Source of the DNA: Rhodamnia argentea
Lineage: Eukaryota > Streptophyta > Magnoliopsida > Myrtales > Myrtaceae
Assembly: GCF_020921035.1 (NCBI RefSeq)
Contig: NC_063156.1
Span: 62,001 to 126,000 of the forward strand
Direction: 5' to 3'
Length of the DNA stretch: 64,000 bases
Position 1 is the first letter of the stretch; each line of letters begins with the position of its first letter. Positions 25,325-37,869 of the stretch are shown one piece after another. The notes below the pieces were generated by a model. The model had not been told where the DNA came from. It saw only the letters and a list, made by a program, of their open reading frames with translations, and did no database searches. A program made the position numbers and the translations under genes.

Positions 25325-25773
25325 GGGACAGGGCACGAGGACATTTAGCTACGACGACAGCAACCGAGGCACGACACTTCATTTGATCTTGAAGTGGCTG
25401 AAATCAAGCGCTGTTGCTTGCTGCTCACTGGGTGAATCTCTCAGGTCGATCACAAGAATCACCTGCGGTGGAGGAAGAAGAGGAGGGCGAAGGAAGAAGA
25501 TGGATTGGATAATGGCGCCACGCGTTTGGGCCCCCAACGAGGGAATGCAAATCCAGGAATGAATTATTGTATTGTCTCCGGGTTTGGACAGCGTCAAAGG
25601 TATAGAGGAGTCGGTCGTGGGTTGGGCTTTTTGTTTCTCTTTTGCTTAGTGCCTAAGCTTTGTACGGACACGACCCTCAGCTTCTTCATCTTCTTCTTGG
25701 CATCCATCCATCCATGCCTATCGATTGAATTCCAAATCCTCCCCAACATTTCTGTTCCCTTCTCTCTGTCAGC
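25325..25773. promoter_or_regulatory. Divergent promoter region between the J-protein and NERD genes
   Basis: The two start codons face away from each other across about 450 bp. The stretch has a GA-rich part (about 25470-25500) and a CT-rich part (about 25680-25760) and no coding sequence of its own, so both 5' leaders and core promoters must fit here. Confidence 0.6.
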
Positions 25774-28723
25774 ATGTGGGTGGAAATCGTATGTGGGTTG
25801 GTTATCTACAAACTTTTTCGCCGCTTCTTCTCCGGCGACGACGACCTCTTGGACTTCGACTCCTCCGCTTCCAATGCCCTCTTCTCCGTCGCTTCCCGGT
25901 ACTTCCTACTTTTCCTGCTGCTCCGTTTCTTCTTCTTTTTTGCTCATGTCATGTGATCGGAGATCCGGCTCCAGCCTCCCTTCATCGCTAAGTTAAGCTG
26001 AGCTGATCGTGAAAGTGGTAGTCCATAGTTTGGCTGATTCGTGTTTCTGTGTGATAGGCTTGAGAAGCTGTATGGTGGGAAGGCTTACGTTGGTCTCCGA
26101 ATTCCAGACCCCGACACGGGTTCCAGGCAGCACATCGACTTGGCCCTCGTCACTAAAGGGTCTCTCTCTCTCTCTCTCGACCAAGTTGGACGTTCTTGGC
26201 GTATTACTTTTTTTCCAGTTTCGTCTGTATTCCTCAACAATTCGTACCTCTTTTGTTTATACTTTCTTCCAATTGCAGGGAACTTGTGGTGGTTTCTGTT
26301 AAGAACTTTGCGGGCGTCATTTCTATTCGCCCAGATGGAAGCTGGGTCTGTATAGATGAATCTCATTACAAAGAGCACTCGCATCCTGACCCTGTACGTC
26401 CTGTTTGCTTCACTCTCATCATCTACTTCGGGTTTCAGTTTAACTCGATGCTTCCTCTGTTTCTTAAATTTCAGGTTGCAGAGGCTAAGAAGGCAGCTTC
26501 GGTTCTTGAATCATATCTTGAACAGAGAGGAGTTGCTTTACCTGATGGATACCTTTCTTACAAAGTTGTTCTCCCTAACCCAAAGTTCTGGTATGTTATT
26601 AGCGTTTCTACTGATGATGTCTACTCCCATGTTTTCTGGACTTTCACATTTTCAAATATCAGAGGCGTGTGTCGCATTGTCGAAATAACTGCTCATTTGC
26701 GAGAGTTTTTGTCGCATGGGATAAGTATTTATGATTGACCAAGTTTAATGGCCTCAAGAATTGCAGCTTTTCAAGTACCTTCTTTATGGGCATTGCATTG
26801 CTCTCGGATAGAATAAAAGAATTTTCATTGACTGAGGTTTGGCAGCTTTTTGAAAGCAAATGGTTGGTTGGAACAGGCCCTTTACTATAACCTTAGGCAC
26901 GACTATTTGTCTTGATCTTCATCTACTGTCTTTCATTCTTTGATTGTTGGTGAGTGCAGCTGGTAGTGAATGAGAAGGAAACTTTAGTAAGGTGCATCTC
27001 ATAAAAATGCAAGTCCGACATCTAATTGATGTACCGAGAGAAGAGATTCTCATCCCCCATAGAGTCTGCTTAGGGGTTGATGACAAAAGTCATTGTAGTG
27101 ATTGTTACTTAGTCTGACAATTGAGTCTGTAAGTTGATTTTAAGCCACCATCATATGTAGGTTTTTGCGACATCATGGTAGAGATTTTCTTATGTCTTCG
27201 TTTCTTTTCTCAGTTCCCGTAATTTAGTGCCCTTGGACTATTTTCCACCAGAGGCCATTACATATGAACAATGGGCACAGCTGAAACCAGAGTCAAAAAG
27301 TACGCTTTCTGGTTGGATCAAGGGAGCTTTCCGTGGTGCGAAGAAAGAGATGCAGGAAACCATGCACCAGCAACTTAATTTTGTTCTTGGCACCGCTCCG
27401 ATGTGGGATAGGTTTGTTTCTTTTGTTTGATAAAACATTTTTGTTGAATTGGCCAATGTGGGGGTGCTGCATGTTTTGTACACAATGGTGATGTTGCTAT
27501 CGAGTGGCCTCATGCATTATGCTTGTAATCAGCAAATCAAACTGCAGACTAGACCAGCTGGTATATCTAGTCGAACCAGGAACTAGACTTTAGTCTGCTC
27601 TTCTTTTTTTCTTTGGGTTTTTTTATGAAAGATGTGATGAATTGGGTTTGACCTAACTGAGCCAATAGTGCAATCGTGTCCGGCCAGTATAATTTTTTTA
27701 ACATGAAACCCTTGAAACCCCACAAAACATATAATTTTTTTACACGTAGATTTATAATTTTTTTTTCACTTTTGTTATGAATTTTGTGCTTCTACTTCCC
27801 TCTCTCTACAAAATGTGTTGTGACGCATCTACGCTTGCTTGTAAGGAAATGGGACATTAGAAGACCAATGGAAAGGGATTAGCCCATAGATTATGAGCAG
27901 CGCTAACTTAAATGCACAATGTTCATCATGTTTGGCTATTGTTCTGAGCCATGACATTCCTCTGAGTTCTGTGCTTTTATGAACCTCTGTTGCATTCTTA
28001 CCCTTATGCAGGTTGGAGCTTAAAGGGGATAAGTACGTTTTGGGTGATTTCCTGGAATTTAAAGGGAAACAAGAAGACATCCAGGCTTTGAGAAATATCA
28101 GAAGATCAAAAATTGGTCGTTTGATCATTCAAAAGACAAGCATGTTTGGATTTGGTAAATCTCATGAGCATTTTTTTGGTGGTATTTACTTTTGTAAACT
28201 ATTTCTTGATGGTTACATTTTCCGCCACCGTTAGTTGGAGGAATTTGCTTTAACTAGGCCTCTGATTGATGGGTTACAAAATTGGCAACACCCACGTTTC
28301 GTTAGTTTTCATGTGGGTAATGTCTATATTTGTGACCCACCGAGTATAAGACCAACCTAGAATGGAGGAAGAAACAGCCTTTGCTTTTAGTTCTGATTAC
28401 TATAGAGCATTCGTGGGAGGCTAGCCTGGTAGAAACAAAGTGTCTGGGGATGTGAAGTCATCAAGTATTTATAGGGTAATCATTTCTCATATGAGGTGCT
28501 ATTTGAACATATCGATATGACTTTTCATGCGCAAATTGCAGCTCCATCGAGGCTCCAGGTTTTGTACTCTCCTCGTGATTATCGAAGTGAAGGAGCCTCA
28601 TCTTCAGAGTGGGCGGAAGTGACTGTGAGATCAAGCACCGAAATTCTGTTCCAACCTGCCGACTCCAGTAAAGTCAGGAAGTTCAAGCTGTCTTCAATTG
28701 TATCCATGACACTGAGTGCATAA
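25774..28723 (+). CDS. NERD (nuclease-related) domain protein with N-terminal membrane anchor
   Basis: Seven exons join in frame: 25774-25898, 26058-26159, 26279-26393, 26475-26590, 27214-27411, 28012-28154 and 28542-28723. They give 326 residues. The N-terminus MWVEIVCGLVIYKLFRRFF is a hydrophobic, positively flanked segment that looks like a signal anchor. Residues of about 42-100 resemble the NERD fold, related to PD-(D/E)XK nucleases: KLYGGKAYVGLRIPD, then HIDLALVTKG, then ELVVVSVKNFAG, where D and VK sit at the expected strand positions. The rest contains KEMQETMHQQLNFVLGTAPM and a final region ending SSIVSMTLSA. Its function in plants is not established to my knowledge, and nuclease activity is not implied. 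Its 3' end faces that of the Utp13-like gene. Confidence 0.88.
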
Positions 28724-29375
28724 GATTTTTGTGACGAATGAAGATTCAAAGATTCAAGCAATGACATTTACCATGTCATTCTTGAATGTCATGTCATGAA
28801 TCTTATCAGCTTGTTTGTGCTGTACAGATGTTCCATGTAAATGACTTCGAAAGATCCATTTTTAACTCGGATACAATATTTGTGAAGAAGGGGGAGTTCC
28901 TTGTTATTCCTTGAAAGGAAGTGGAAGGTTGCGATATTTCAGCATATTCTTGGTTTGGGCAATTATTGATACAGTGACATATGATTGGATTATCATCCCT
29001 TTCTTTTTGGCTAGGTTGATAGTTTTCCTGTGACATTGTCCTTCAGGACAAAATGTCACGGGACCCTGCAGCTAGAAAGCTCAAATAGTGAAGAATATTA
29101 TCCATTGCATGATGGCACTTGTTCCTTACAGCAAAACCTTTTTTTCACTTATAGTGTTACTTGAACGTACAACAGCCCTAGGAAGACTTTTTTGTTTGGA
29201 TGGCCAATGCTTCGAGGGAAAAATAGAAGCACCAAAAGGAGGGTATACTGTACTGTGTCAACCTTTGGAAAGGGTACATTCCTTTGGCGTTGAGCAAGCA
29301 GAATGGGAATAACATTGATATGGTCCTCGCTGCAGTACTCGTTATAATTAACACTTTTAACTCTGGACCTGTGAT
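28724..29375. other. Convergent intergenic region
   Basis: These 652 bp separate the NERD-protein stop and the Utp13-like stop. They should contain both 3' UTRs. No further gene was recognised. Confidence 0.7.
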
Positions 29376-32300
29376 TCAAGCTCTTAGAGAGAATACTGCT
29401 GCATCTGCAGACGCGACATTCTTTGATTTCTTCTTAGAACGATCTTTAAATCTCGGTAATCTTCTTTTCTTGGATGTGCCACTTTCCAGCTCCTTGTTTT
29501 GGTTTTTCTCCTCACCAGCATTTTCTCCCAAAAGACCATACTCTAGATTCTCGAGACCTGAGTTCACTGGAGACCCATCATGAACTGCCGACCTGTCTAC
29601 TTCAGGTTCAATGACAGACATTCCTGTCAATGTGTAGTCCAACAAGTACGTGCTTCTCACAAGCCTGTCCATCCTGCTGAAATGCCTCTGAGAATATGGA
29701 ATAAGACCTTCAAGGAGCTCCCCAATGCCTTTAATCTAGAGACCAAAGAACCAAATTAGTGAACTGATCATCTATATAATGCCACCAAGGCTGGTTGCTC
29801 ATTTTAACAGAAAGTTGTCTAGATTCAACAAAGCACAAGGACAATAACATCACCTTTCATTGAATGCACGTTACAACCAACCAAATCTCCATCCAAAATA
29901 TCTTTCTAGATTACATAAGTCAACAAAACTCAGCCATAATAATTCAGTAAGTGATTTTGCATATGTGATGTCAAAAGAATGGCCAATCAATGTCAATGCA
30001 TGCAATTTCCATGTAAATACAGCATTAAGGGCGATAGGAGAGTAAAAGGAAGAGCGAAATAGAGACAACCACCTCAACTATCCCCGTTGGAGAAAGAATT
30101 CTAAAGACTTGTGATAGCACAGACTGGGCAACATGGCACAATTTTGGCTTCGTGTTCCATTCCCGGACATATTCAAGAAGCAGACGAACCTCTTCGCTGC
30201 TGAGAGCAGAAAGTATTCTGTCTACACGATCTCCAACTTCTCTTGTCCTGCAAAATAACTTTATTAAGTACAAGGAAAGAATGCATCCAGATAAAAAAGA
30301 GTATATGACTAACCTGCAAAGTTCGGAGAATAATTGAAATAACTTATGAGGCCTCCGAAGTTCAAGGGCAAGCTCGATCGCTTTGGTGTAGTCAGCATCA
30401 GATACTGCATTTTCTAGCTCTTGACCTTTCAAAACACCTTCTTCCTGAATCAACATCATCGTGTATATTTTGTATCACAAGCAAGTTGAAAGTTCAACCA
30501 TATTTGAGTACCAAGTTAAATCCAAAGAGAAAACTAGTCACGAAGTATGGCTTAAGTACTATATACTACATAATCACATGTTCACCATACAAACTTGTCT
30601 TTATATTACTCAAAATTCAACTTTGTTCAATACACACCAATGCCTAGAAAACCAGCCAGCTCGACTAGCTCCATGAAGAGGTTGAAAACGACTCAAGCCG
30701 CTTCAACCCCCTAGCCAACTTTGGGAAATGTATCAGTCAGGGCTGGTACATAGGACTCAATTGCCAGTCTAATGACCCGGTCAGAAAGTTAATAATTTCA
30801 CCAGGAAAATTCTATTTTGGGTTGCCACCTTCAAGAAGTTGCACTGACCTCTTTATCTTGTTGAAAGGAAAAAAGAAACTTTGTTGATAAGAAACCAAGA
30901 GTTATCACCCTCAATGCAAACACTCTTTTTAAGTCATACATTAAATATACAGAATGATGAAGTCGGATACCATACAGAAGATGGGATCTTGCATCTAGGT
31001 GAATGAATGACCCTGAGCCTAAGTAACTTGTGCATAATATTGCTGCCTTGTCAAATGAGACTACCTTATTAAAAGAAGTCATGAAAAGCCAAAAAGGATA
31101 GATAAACAACGAAAAAAGAGAATCAGATAGAGCTACCAAAGCGGAAGGATGAACAATGAAGTAATGCTCAATAATACAAATCAGATGTAAACCAACACCT
31201 CCCCCTCCCCCAGTGGTCTCTCTCCCAGAAACACATACACACAGAGCAAATTGATGGATTACAAAGATGATTCACCTCTTTACGAAAAGCTTCCTCTTTG
31301 TCAGAAGCAGTTGCATCATGCCAGAGATTTACAACAGCATCACTGCCACCTGTTGCGAGCATTTCAGTCTTCTTTCCAACAGCCAAAGCCCATACCTGAT
31401 CATTGCAAATCTTATCAGCAAAAGAAAGAAAAAAAAAAGAAAAGAAAAGGGAAGATGGTAATCTAAAACTGGAAACTAATTGTGAAATCTCTGTTACATC
31501 CCAAGCAAGGGACACTAGACAAGAATCGCCATTTCCTAGTGGGGAGACGAGATGCATCCGAAAATGACAAATGAACAAAATGGTAAATCAAGCTGACCAA
31601 GCATATATGTAGCATTGATATTTGAAAAGGAGAATCTCCTTAATTCTCTAGGACCAACAACGAAACTAGTAGTGAACTCAAATCTGGTTCAGCACCTTAT
31701 CGCCATGTTGATCATAAGTAGCAATGCATTCATTTGTCCTGACAGTCCACAGCTTTACCAAGCCATCAGCACCTGAAAAATTGCAGGCATTTATCACGGG
31801 CTTAACGACAACTCAAGAGCAACTCGAGATGGAAATATCTTACCACAAGAAACAAACTGCATCCCACGGGTGAGAAATGATGCTTTTAGTACACTAGAAA
31901 TATGCCCTTCAAAGGTCTTCAAGCAAGAGCCGTCAGATATAGCCCATATCTTCACTGTTTTATCGCCAGATGCCGTGAGCACACATTGATCAACTGGTGA
32001 AAACTCTACAGACCAAATCCCCCTCTTGTGGCCTTTAAGTACAACTACAGATACCAGGTCCGGAAGCCTCCAAACACAAGCTGTGCGATCCTAATCACAG
32101 TTGAGGTACAATGAAACCAAAGATATCCGTAGGAAAAACATCATTCAAGAACGCTATCTCCAAATGTGAAAGTCCTCTCACTTTGACAAACTATCTATGC
32201 TTGATCAAGATATGATCTCAGTAACTCCCTGTGAGAGACTAACCTGAGAACCAGAACAAACTAAACTGTCATTTGGTGAAACAGCAACGGAGTTAATATC

Positions 32301-33936
32301 TTTATCATGAGCTGCCACAACAGCTTTTGCTTTCAAATGTGTAGAGTCGATTCCATCCTCTGAGATGCCATCCAAGCTCCAAACCTTAAGAGTACGATCA
32401 CTAAACAAACACTCAAAAAGAAAAAATAACTAAAATGTTACTCTCTCATCATTAAGAATCACTTAATTGTAGGAAGTTGAAGAGGAACACCACGCTACGT
32501 ATCTGTAATCTCAGCACACATCTATGTCACTATGATCAAACATGAAGAAACTGACAAAACAAAGAAAAAAATGAAGACAGAAACTCAAACATTCATATGT
32601 AGAACTTCGGGGAGGAGTTCAAAGTGCAACAAATTTACAACAGAGCATCTCCTATTTTTCTTGTCGAAATTACTGAGGGCGCCCACTTAGTTGAAGAACG
32701 CACTCATGCAGATGGTGCTGTTATCTCAAAAGAAAACCCACCAATCATACATCACAGGTGAGGAAGGCAGAAAAAGACGACTGCCCCTCTGACATCACCG
32801 AAAGGCCTCTCTTATCTAATTTAACGTTGCTTTGGCAATCCTTCTGCTACCTCTTCACCATCCAGAGGCCAGTGAAGATCAGTCAAAGTCTCCTTCCATG
32901 GGAGATTCTCCTTATATACCTCAGAATCTCTCCTCCCTCCCCCCTCCCTCAGCCAGTGAAGATCAGTCAAAGTCTCCTTCCATGGGAGGTATATAAGGCC
33001 AGTGAAGATCAGTCACAGTCCCTTTCCATGGGAGATTCTCCTTATATACCCCAGAGTCCCTCCCTCCCTCCCTCGCTCTTTACGCTGCTTTGGCAAATCC
33101 TTCCGCTCCCTCTTCACCATCCCCAGTGCCCAGTGAAGATCAGTCAAAGTCTCCTTACATATGCCACAATTGGGAGATTCTCCTTTTATACGCCCGAACC
33201 TATGGGCAATCTCCCTCCCTACCTCCACACGCACACATGTTATATGTTACTTTGCCATATCAGTTATGATTGTGTTTAATTACAACTTAAGACCACCTTT
33301 AGGTGCACACGTGTTATATGTTCCTTTGCCATATCAGTTATGATTGTGTTTAATTACAACTTAAGACCACCTTTAGGTGCACACGTGTTATATGTTCTTT
33401 TGCCATATCAATTAGATTGTGTTTACTTACAACTTAAGAGCACCTTTAGGTGTTTGTTCCAGTATTCAGTCTTCATAGACTCCCAGCTTCCTGGGCATTC
33501 TCCGAAGGCTTACAAACTTACACTCAAGTCCTTTGCAAAGCTATCATTATAAAAAACGTAATAGGGAATTTTCCATTCTATTGTCTCATTGCAGTCTGTC
33601 ACCAAGTGACTACTCAGAGAGACAACTCATCCACTAAGGCGGAATTAAATTTGCAGCCAAGGCCAGAATCAAGAAAGCTAATCATAAATAATGGCAAAGC
33701 TTATCACGATAAATGATCAGTCACTACTAGCCACGAGCATAGGAAGAATTTATGGCAACACAACACCGATGAACAATCACCTGCTGCCACTAACAAAAAA
33801 ATCTAGTCTCTTCCTTGAGAAGGCAACTGCACCTACAGCACCCATGTGACCTATTCCAACTCCAATACAATGTCTGCTTTCTGAGTCCCACAACCTAACC
33901 TGCAACATTGAACAACATGAAGAAATCACCAACAAG

Positions 33937-33981
<45 letters not shown>

Positions 33982-36900
33982 AGAGTTGTCTTTGCTTCCC
34001 GTGACAATAAGCGTCTTTCCAGAACTTGAAATACAAGTGTCAAGGCACAGTACAGTTTCAGTATGACCGGCCAAGACATACGAACATGACATGGAAGCAA
34101 GTTCATAAACCCGTACCTGTTGTTGGAATGACATATGAAGAACAAAAGCTTACTAATGGAGTACAGAATAGTCCAGTTGCACGAGCAGAAGCACTTTATA
34201 GATCCTGAGCTAAGCAAGAACACCAGTGATAACTTGAATATAGCAGGAGAGGTGAGCTAGTCCTTAATATGCAGCTAGCTACTATCCCAAGAATGGGTTG
34301 TGAAAGTGCACCAATTGGTTGGGGAAGGGAACCTCTATGGCAATAGGCTAGCCAACTATACCTGCTCACAAGAGAAGAGAGTTGATTTCAATGCCTCCGA
34401 TAGGTTTGAGGGCTTCGTAAAACTAGGTGATAATAAGGAGTTTCGTTGCCAAGAAAAGCTTCAAAGTGTAACCAACTCTGTCTTAATGTTTAAGCACTCG
34501 TTTACACCCATAAAAAAAGGTGAAGTGGGAAGAGCCTTACAAGCATTATAAATGCATCTGAGCAATGCTTAATGTATGGACAGGAAAGATTGCAGCAGAA
34601 GATCTTTACCCCAAACGTTTCTAACCTCTGAATATTAAATGAGAATAGCTACTGCTTATATCTGTATTTTAAGTGTCCACAGGGAGAGACTCAAGCGAGC
34701 CTAATCTAGGCAGAGTTAGGATGAATCACACACGCCATATGGAGAACCACTGCCAAAACCTTTGTGTTCTCACAGGACATTCAAGTTTTCGAAGGAAAGG
34801 TAACTTGCAACATGTAATGACCCAAAAATGCAAATGCATATCATTCTTGAAATGTTTATGGCATCGTAAACAATAAGTCTTCTCCTTTCAGCGTGAAATA
34901 TTGGACATAGTTGAGACTCGCTAGCTTAAATACAACAAGCCTGATTTCGACGTGAAATACAACTTTCACCTGTTCAAGAACCATGGTGCACTACCTGTTC
35001 AAGATTGGTAGCAACAGCGAGAAAATTTTCCTCCTCTCCTAGGAACTTCATATCAACTATTTCTTCATTGTAGCCTACAAGTCTTCTACGTAGGGTCAGC
35101 GAGAACATCCCTTCACTCTGTCTCTCTGGGTAATAGAACAAAAACTGTTGATCAGCCGCCACGCATAGCAATCCTTGATCCAAGGGTAGCATGACAGCAG
35201 CACTGAAGCCACACCTTGATTCATCCTCATCTGAGCTGACAGTTACATCAGAATACTCTTGCTTAAACAGGCAAACGGAACTGTGAAGATGAAAGCAATA
35301 TACTCATTAGAGTTTATCCAGACATAAGGCACATTTAGTGCCGTTAAGCACATAGTACTTCCAAAATGGTTGTAAAAGTAACAACTCATACCCTTCAGAT
35401 TTCCATATTCTTACAATGCCGCGTTCACCAGCAGTAATAAAGTGAATATTCTGTGCACTTTCTTTTGTCACAGTCAGCTGATCGTCTAACCCCAGTTGTG
35501 AAGCCAAAACAGTTCCACCATGTATCACACATACAGATTCAAGCACCTCATACATAGGTATGGTCTTCTTGCATGCATAACTACGAAGATCCCACAAAGA
35601 TACAACCTGAATAATTTCATGGATCAATGTCAACCTAACTGGTTTAGTATGAGATCAGAGTCCACCAAATTATGACCCACAACAGGAGAGATTGACAACT
35701 CATTTGCCTAAGTTAGAAGTATCTTGTTATGTATCCGTAACTGCAGAAAAGAAACCCAAGCAAATTTGCCATTTGGACACCACGGATATAACTTACGTCC
35801 TTGAATCTTCTAGTAACAATCCCAAACAAAAATAGACCTTTTTCTCACGAGAATTTAGTTCTATACAGCCTTGACTAGAAGTGAAAAAGGACGTCCAAGA
35901 GTGATCTCTTCTGCTACTTATAAATATTGTCCATAAGTGAACATTGTCCAGAATCAAGATAAGCACTGAAAGTGAATTAGAAATAACGTATAGGCATTTG
36001 ACCAGTCCAGCCTTAAAAAAACTCCTAGGTATATAGTGCCAGAATCCTCTATAAGAAACTTCTACAGCTAAAACTGTGATACTATTCACGCCCCTTACAA
36101 AGGTTTCCTCATTTTCATAATGGTAGGACAGCCACATGATGCAGCCAATGATTAATTGAACAAGCTCACTTGGAGCATTCACTATATCCTTAGCACTGTG
36201 GATGTGCATACACTTCAAACAGCAAGCACAGCACCACAACTACTATACATATCGAGGATATAGATCTCATGTTCGCAACCCAATAATAAAAAAAAAAACA
36301 AGGAATTAATTGACTGCTAAGCGTGCCTTATCTCTTCCAGCGGCAAGCAGGGTCGAGCCATCCTTGGAAAAAGCCAGAGAAGTGACTGTTGAATCATGTC
36401 CTCTCAGTGTTGAAGCACACTTCTTTGCCAAGAGATCCCAAACCCGTATGGTTCCATCATCACTTCCAGAGAAAAGCTGTTGATGGCCCGCCAAAAAAAA
36501 AAAAAAAAATCAGAGAATGCAACAAATGAACTAATATGTAATACTTACCGCTCGTCATTTAGTGTAGATATATCTTGTTCGCAACAAAGATGCTCCTAAC
36601 ATAGTGACATCTTATAATCACTGTTGTCAAAATCGTTGAAGGCCCTTGCCCAGGCTTGCTCAAGCTCTGGACACATTACCACAGAGCCAACCGCAATATC
36701 CCCAACTAACAAAAATCCAAAACCAATGCATATGCATGCCAATGGTTTCATGAGTTCATCAACTGAACCGAAGGTCAAATCGATGCAATTCACATCATGG
36801 TGGCTCAATGGACAGGATACATGGCAAATTCTAGCCCACCAGTTGAAGCCAACATTTCAGTTAGGCTTTGAAACCATTGCCAGTATCTGTTTCAGATCGA

Positions 36901-37869
36901 CTCCAAGAATAAGACTAAGACCAGGTTAAGTAAAAAGTTTCATAGGTAAGACCACATTTTTTAGTCAGATTCATTGCGGCATAGTTACCCTAGATTCGGA
37001 AACCTTGAGTCTTCACAAACACATAACTCCTAGGAGGAACTACTCGAGACACTTGCTACAGGACAATAAAACCTTAGAAGCATTGTCCTTAAGGATGAAT
37101 TCTCCTTGTTCCACCAATCCCAGACATACACCAGTAAAAAACTAAATAGCTATCATTGTCCTAGAGCATCAGTAGAAGTGCAGATAGTGCACTTGTCATG
37201 AGCTTCCATCATATAAAGATAACAATGCAGCAAAATGATATGATATCCATGGGCCAGATGATGAAATTACAACAGCATCGAGGCCTACTCACAAGAGAGC
37301 GATTAGAGTCAGGATGGAAGAGCATAGTGCTAACAACGCCGCCGTGACCTTTGAAGAAATGGGTACAGAAACCACCATCAACGTCCCACACCATGACTTT
37401 CCTATCAGCTCCTCCCGTCGCCAGCAAACCCCCAGAGACGTGGCAAGCCATGCTCATCACCGGACCATCATGCCCCTACCCGAAAAATCATACCATTAAC
37501 AAACAGAAATCCAAAACCCGCAAACTCAATCACAGGGAAGCGAAAAGGAAGACAATATGGGAGGAGAGTTACCTTCCAAGAGCGCAGGCAGTTGGAGGTG
37601 GACAAGTCCCAAACCCTAATCTGCCTGCTGTGGCCGGCGGAGAAGAGCAACTTGGCGTCGGGGCTGAGAGAGAGAGCAGTAATAGTGTCGGAGCCGCAGT
37701 CGATGGAGGACCTTATGGAGGCATTGAAAGAATCGACGATCTTGATGGAGTCACCGCAATTGCAAGCGATGAAGGAGCCGTCGGATGAGACGGCGAAAGG
37801 GCCGCCGGCGTAGAACTGTTGGAGCGCTTGGGAACACCTGTAGTTCTTCTTGAACGGCAGAGACGCCAT
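29376..37869 (-). CDS. TOZ: TORMOZ/Utp13-like WD40 protein (TBL3 orthologue), small-subunit processome
   Basis: This is a nucleolar U3 snoRNP component needed for 18S rRNA processing; Arabidopsis TOZ mutants are embryo-defective. The 14 exons are 37869-37573, 37475-37293, 36476-36327, 35606-35392, 35280-34995, 34116-33982, 33899-33781, 32400-32244, 32090-31844, 31772-31696, 31395-31276, 30444-30314, 30247-30073 and 29735-29376. They give 883 residues, close to the Arabidopsis length. WD repeats run from about residue 55 to 660, for example GHSRQIRVWDL, LFSGSDDGTIRVWDLL, DNSVRLWDSES and GDKTVKIWAISDG. From about residue 663 the non-WD Utp13 C-terminal domain begins with EEGVLKGQELENAVSDADY. 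The extreme C-terminus is Lys/Arg-rich (KKRRLPRFKDRSKKKSK), a likely nuclear signal. Intron 3 seems to start with GC; all other introns use GT-AG. Confidence 0.95.
32868..33185. repeat. Degenerate tandem repeat in a TOZ intron (about 40-75 bp motif, four copies)
   Basis: The motif agtgaagatcagtcaaagtc followed by tccttccatgggag occurs at about 32870, 32956, 33000 and 33134. It is often followed by attctccttatatacc and CCCTCCCTCC runs. Copies differ in spacing and small changes. It lies between the exons ending at 33781 and starting at 32400. Confidence 0.88.
33232..33460. repeat. Minisatellite with a 74-bp unit, three copies, in the same TOZ intron
   Basis: The unit contains ttatatgtt, then tttgccatatcagttatgat, then acttaagaccacctttaggt. 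The ttatatgtt element recurs at about 33240, 33314 and 33388, a spacing of 74 bp. The first two units are nearly identical and the third has diverged. Confidence 0.9.

Noticed and set aside
36480..36510. Poly(A) run after gcccgcc in a TOZ intron, considered as another mini-retroposon.
   Set aside because: No direct repeat flanks it, so there is no sign of retroposition.
37351..37813. Plus-strand ORFs opposite the first TOZ exons.
   Set aside because: They are shadows of the WD40 coding exons.
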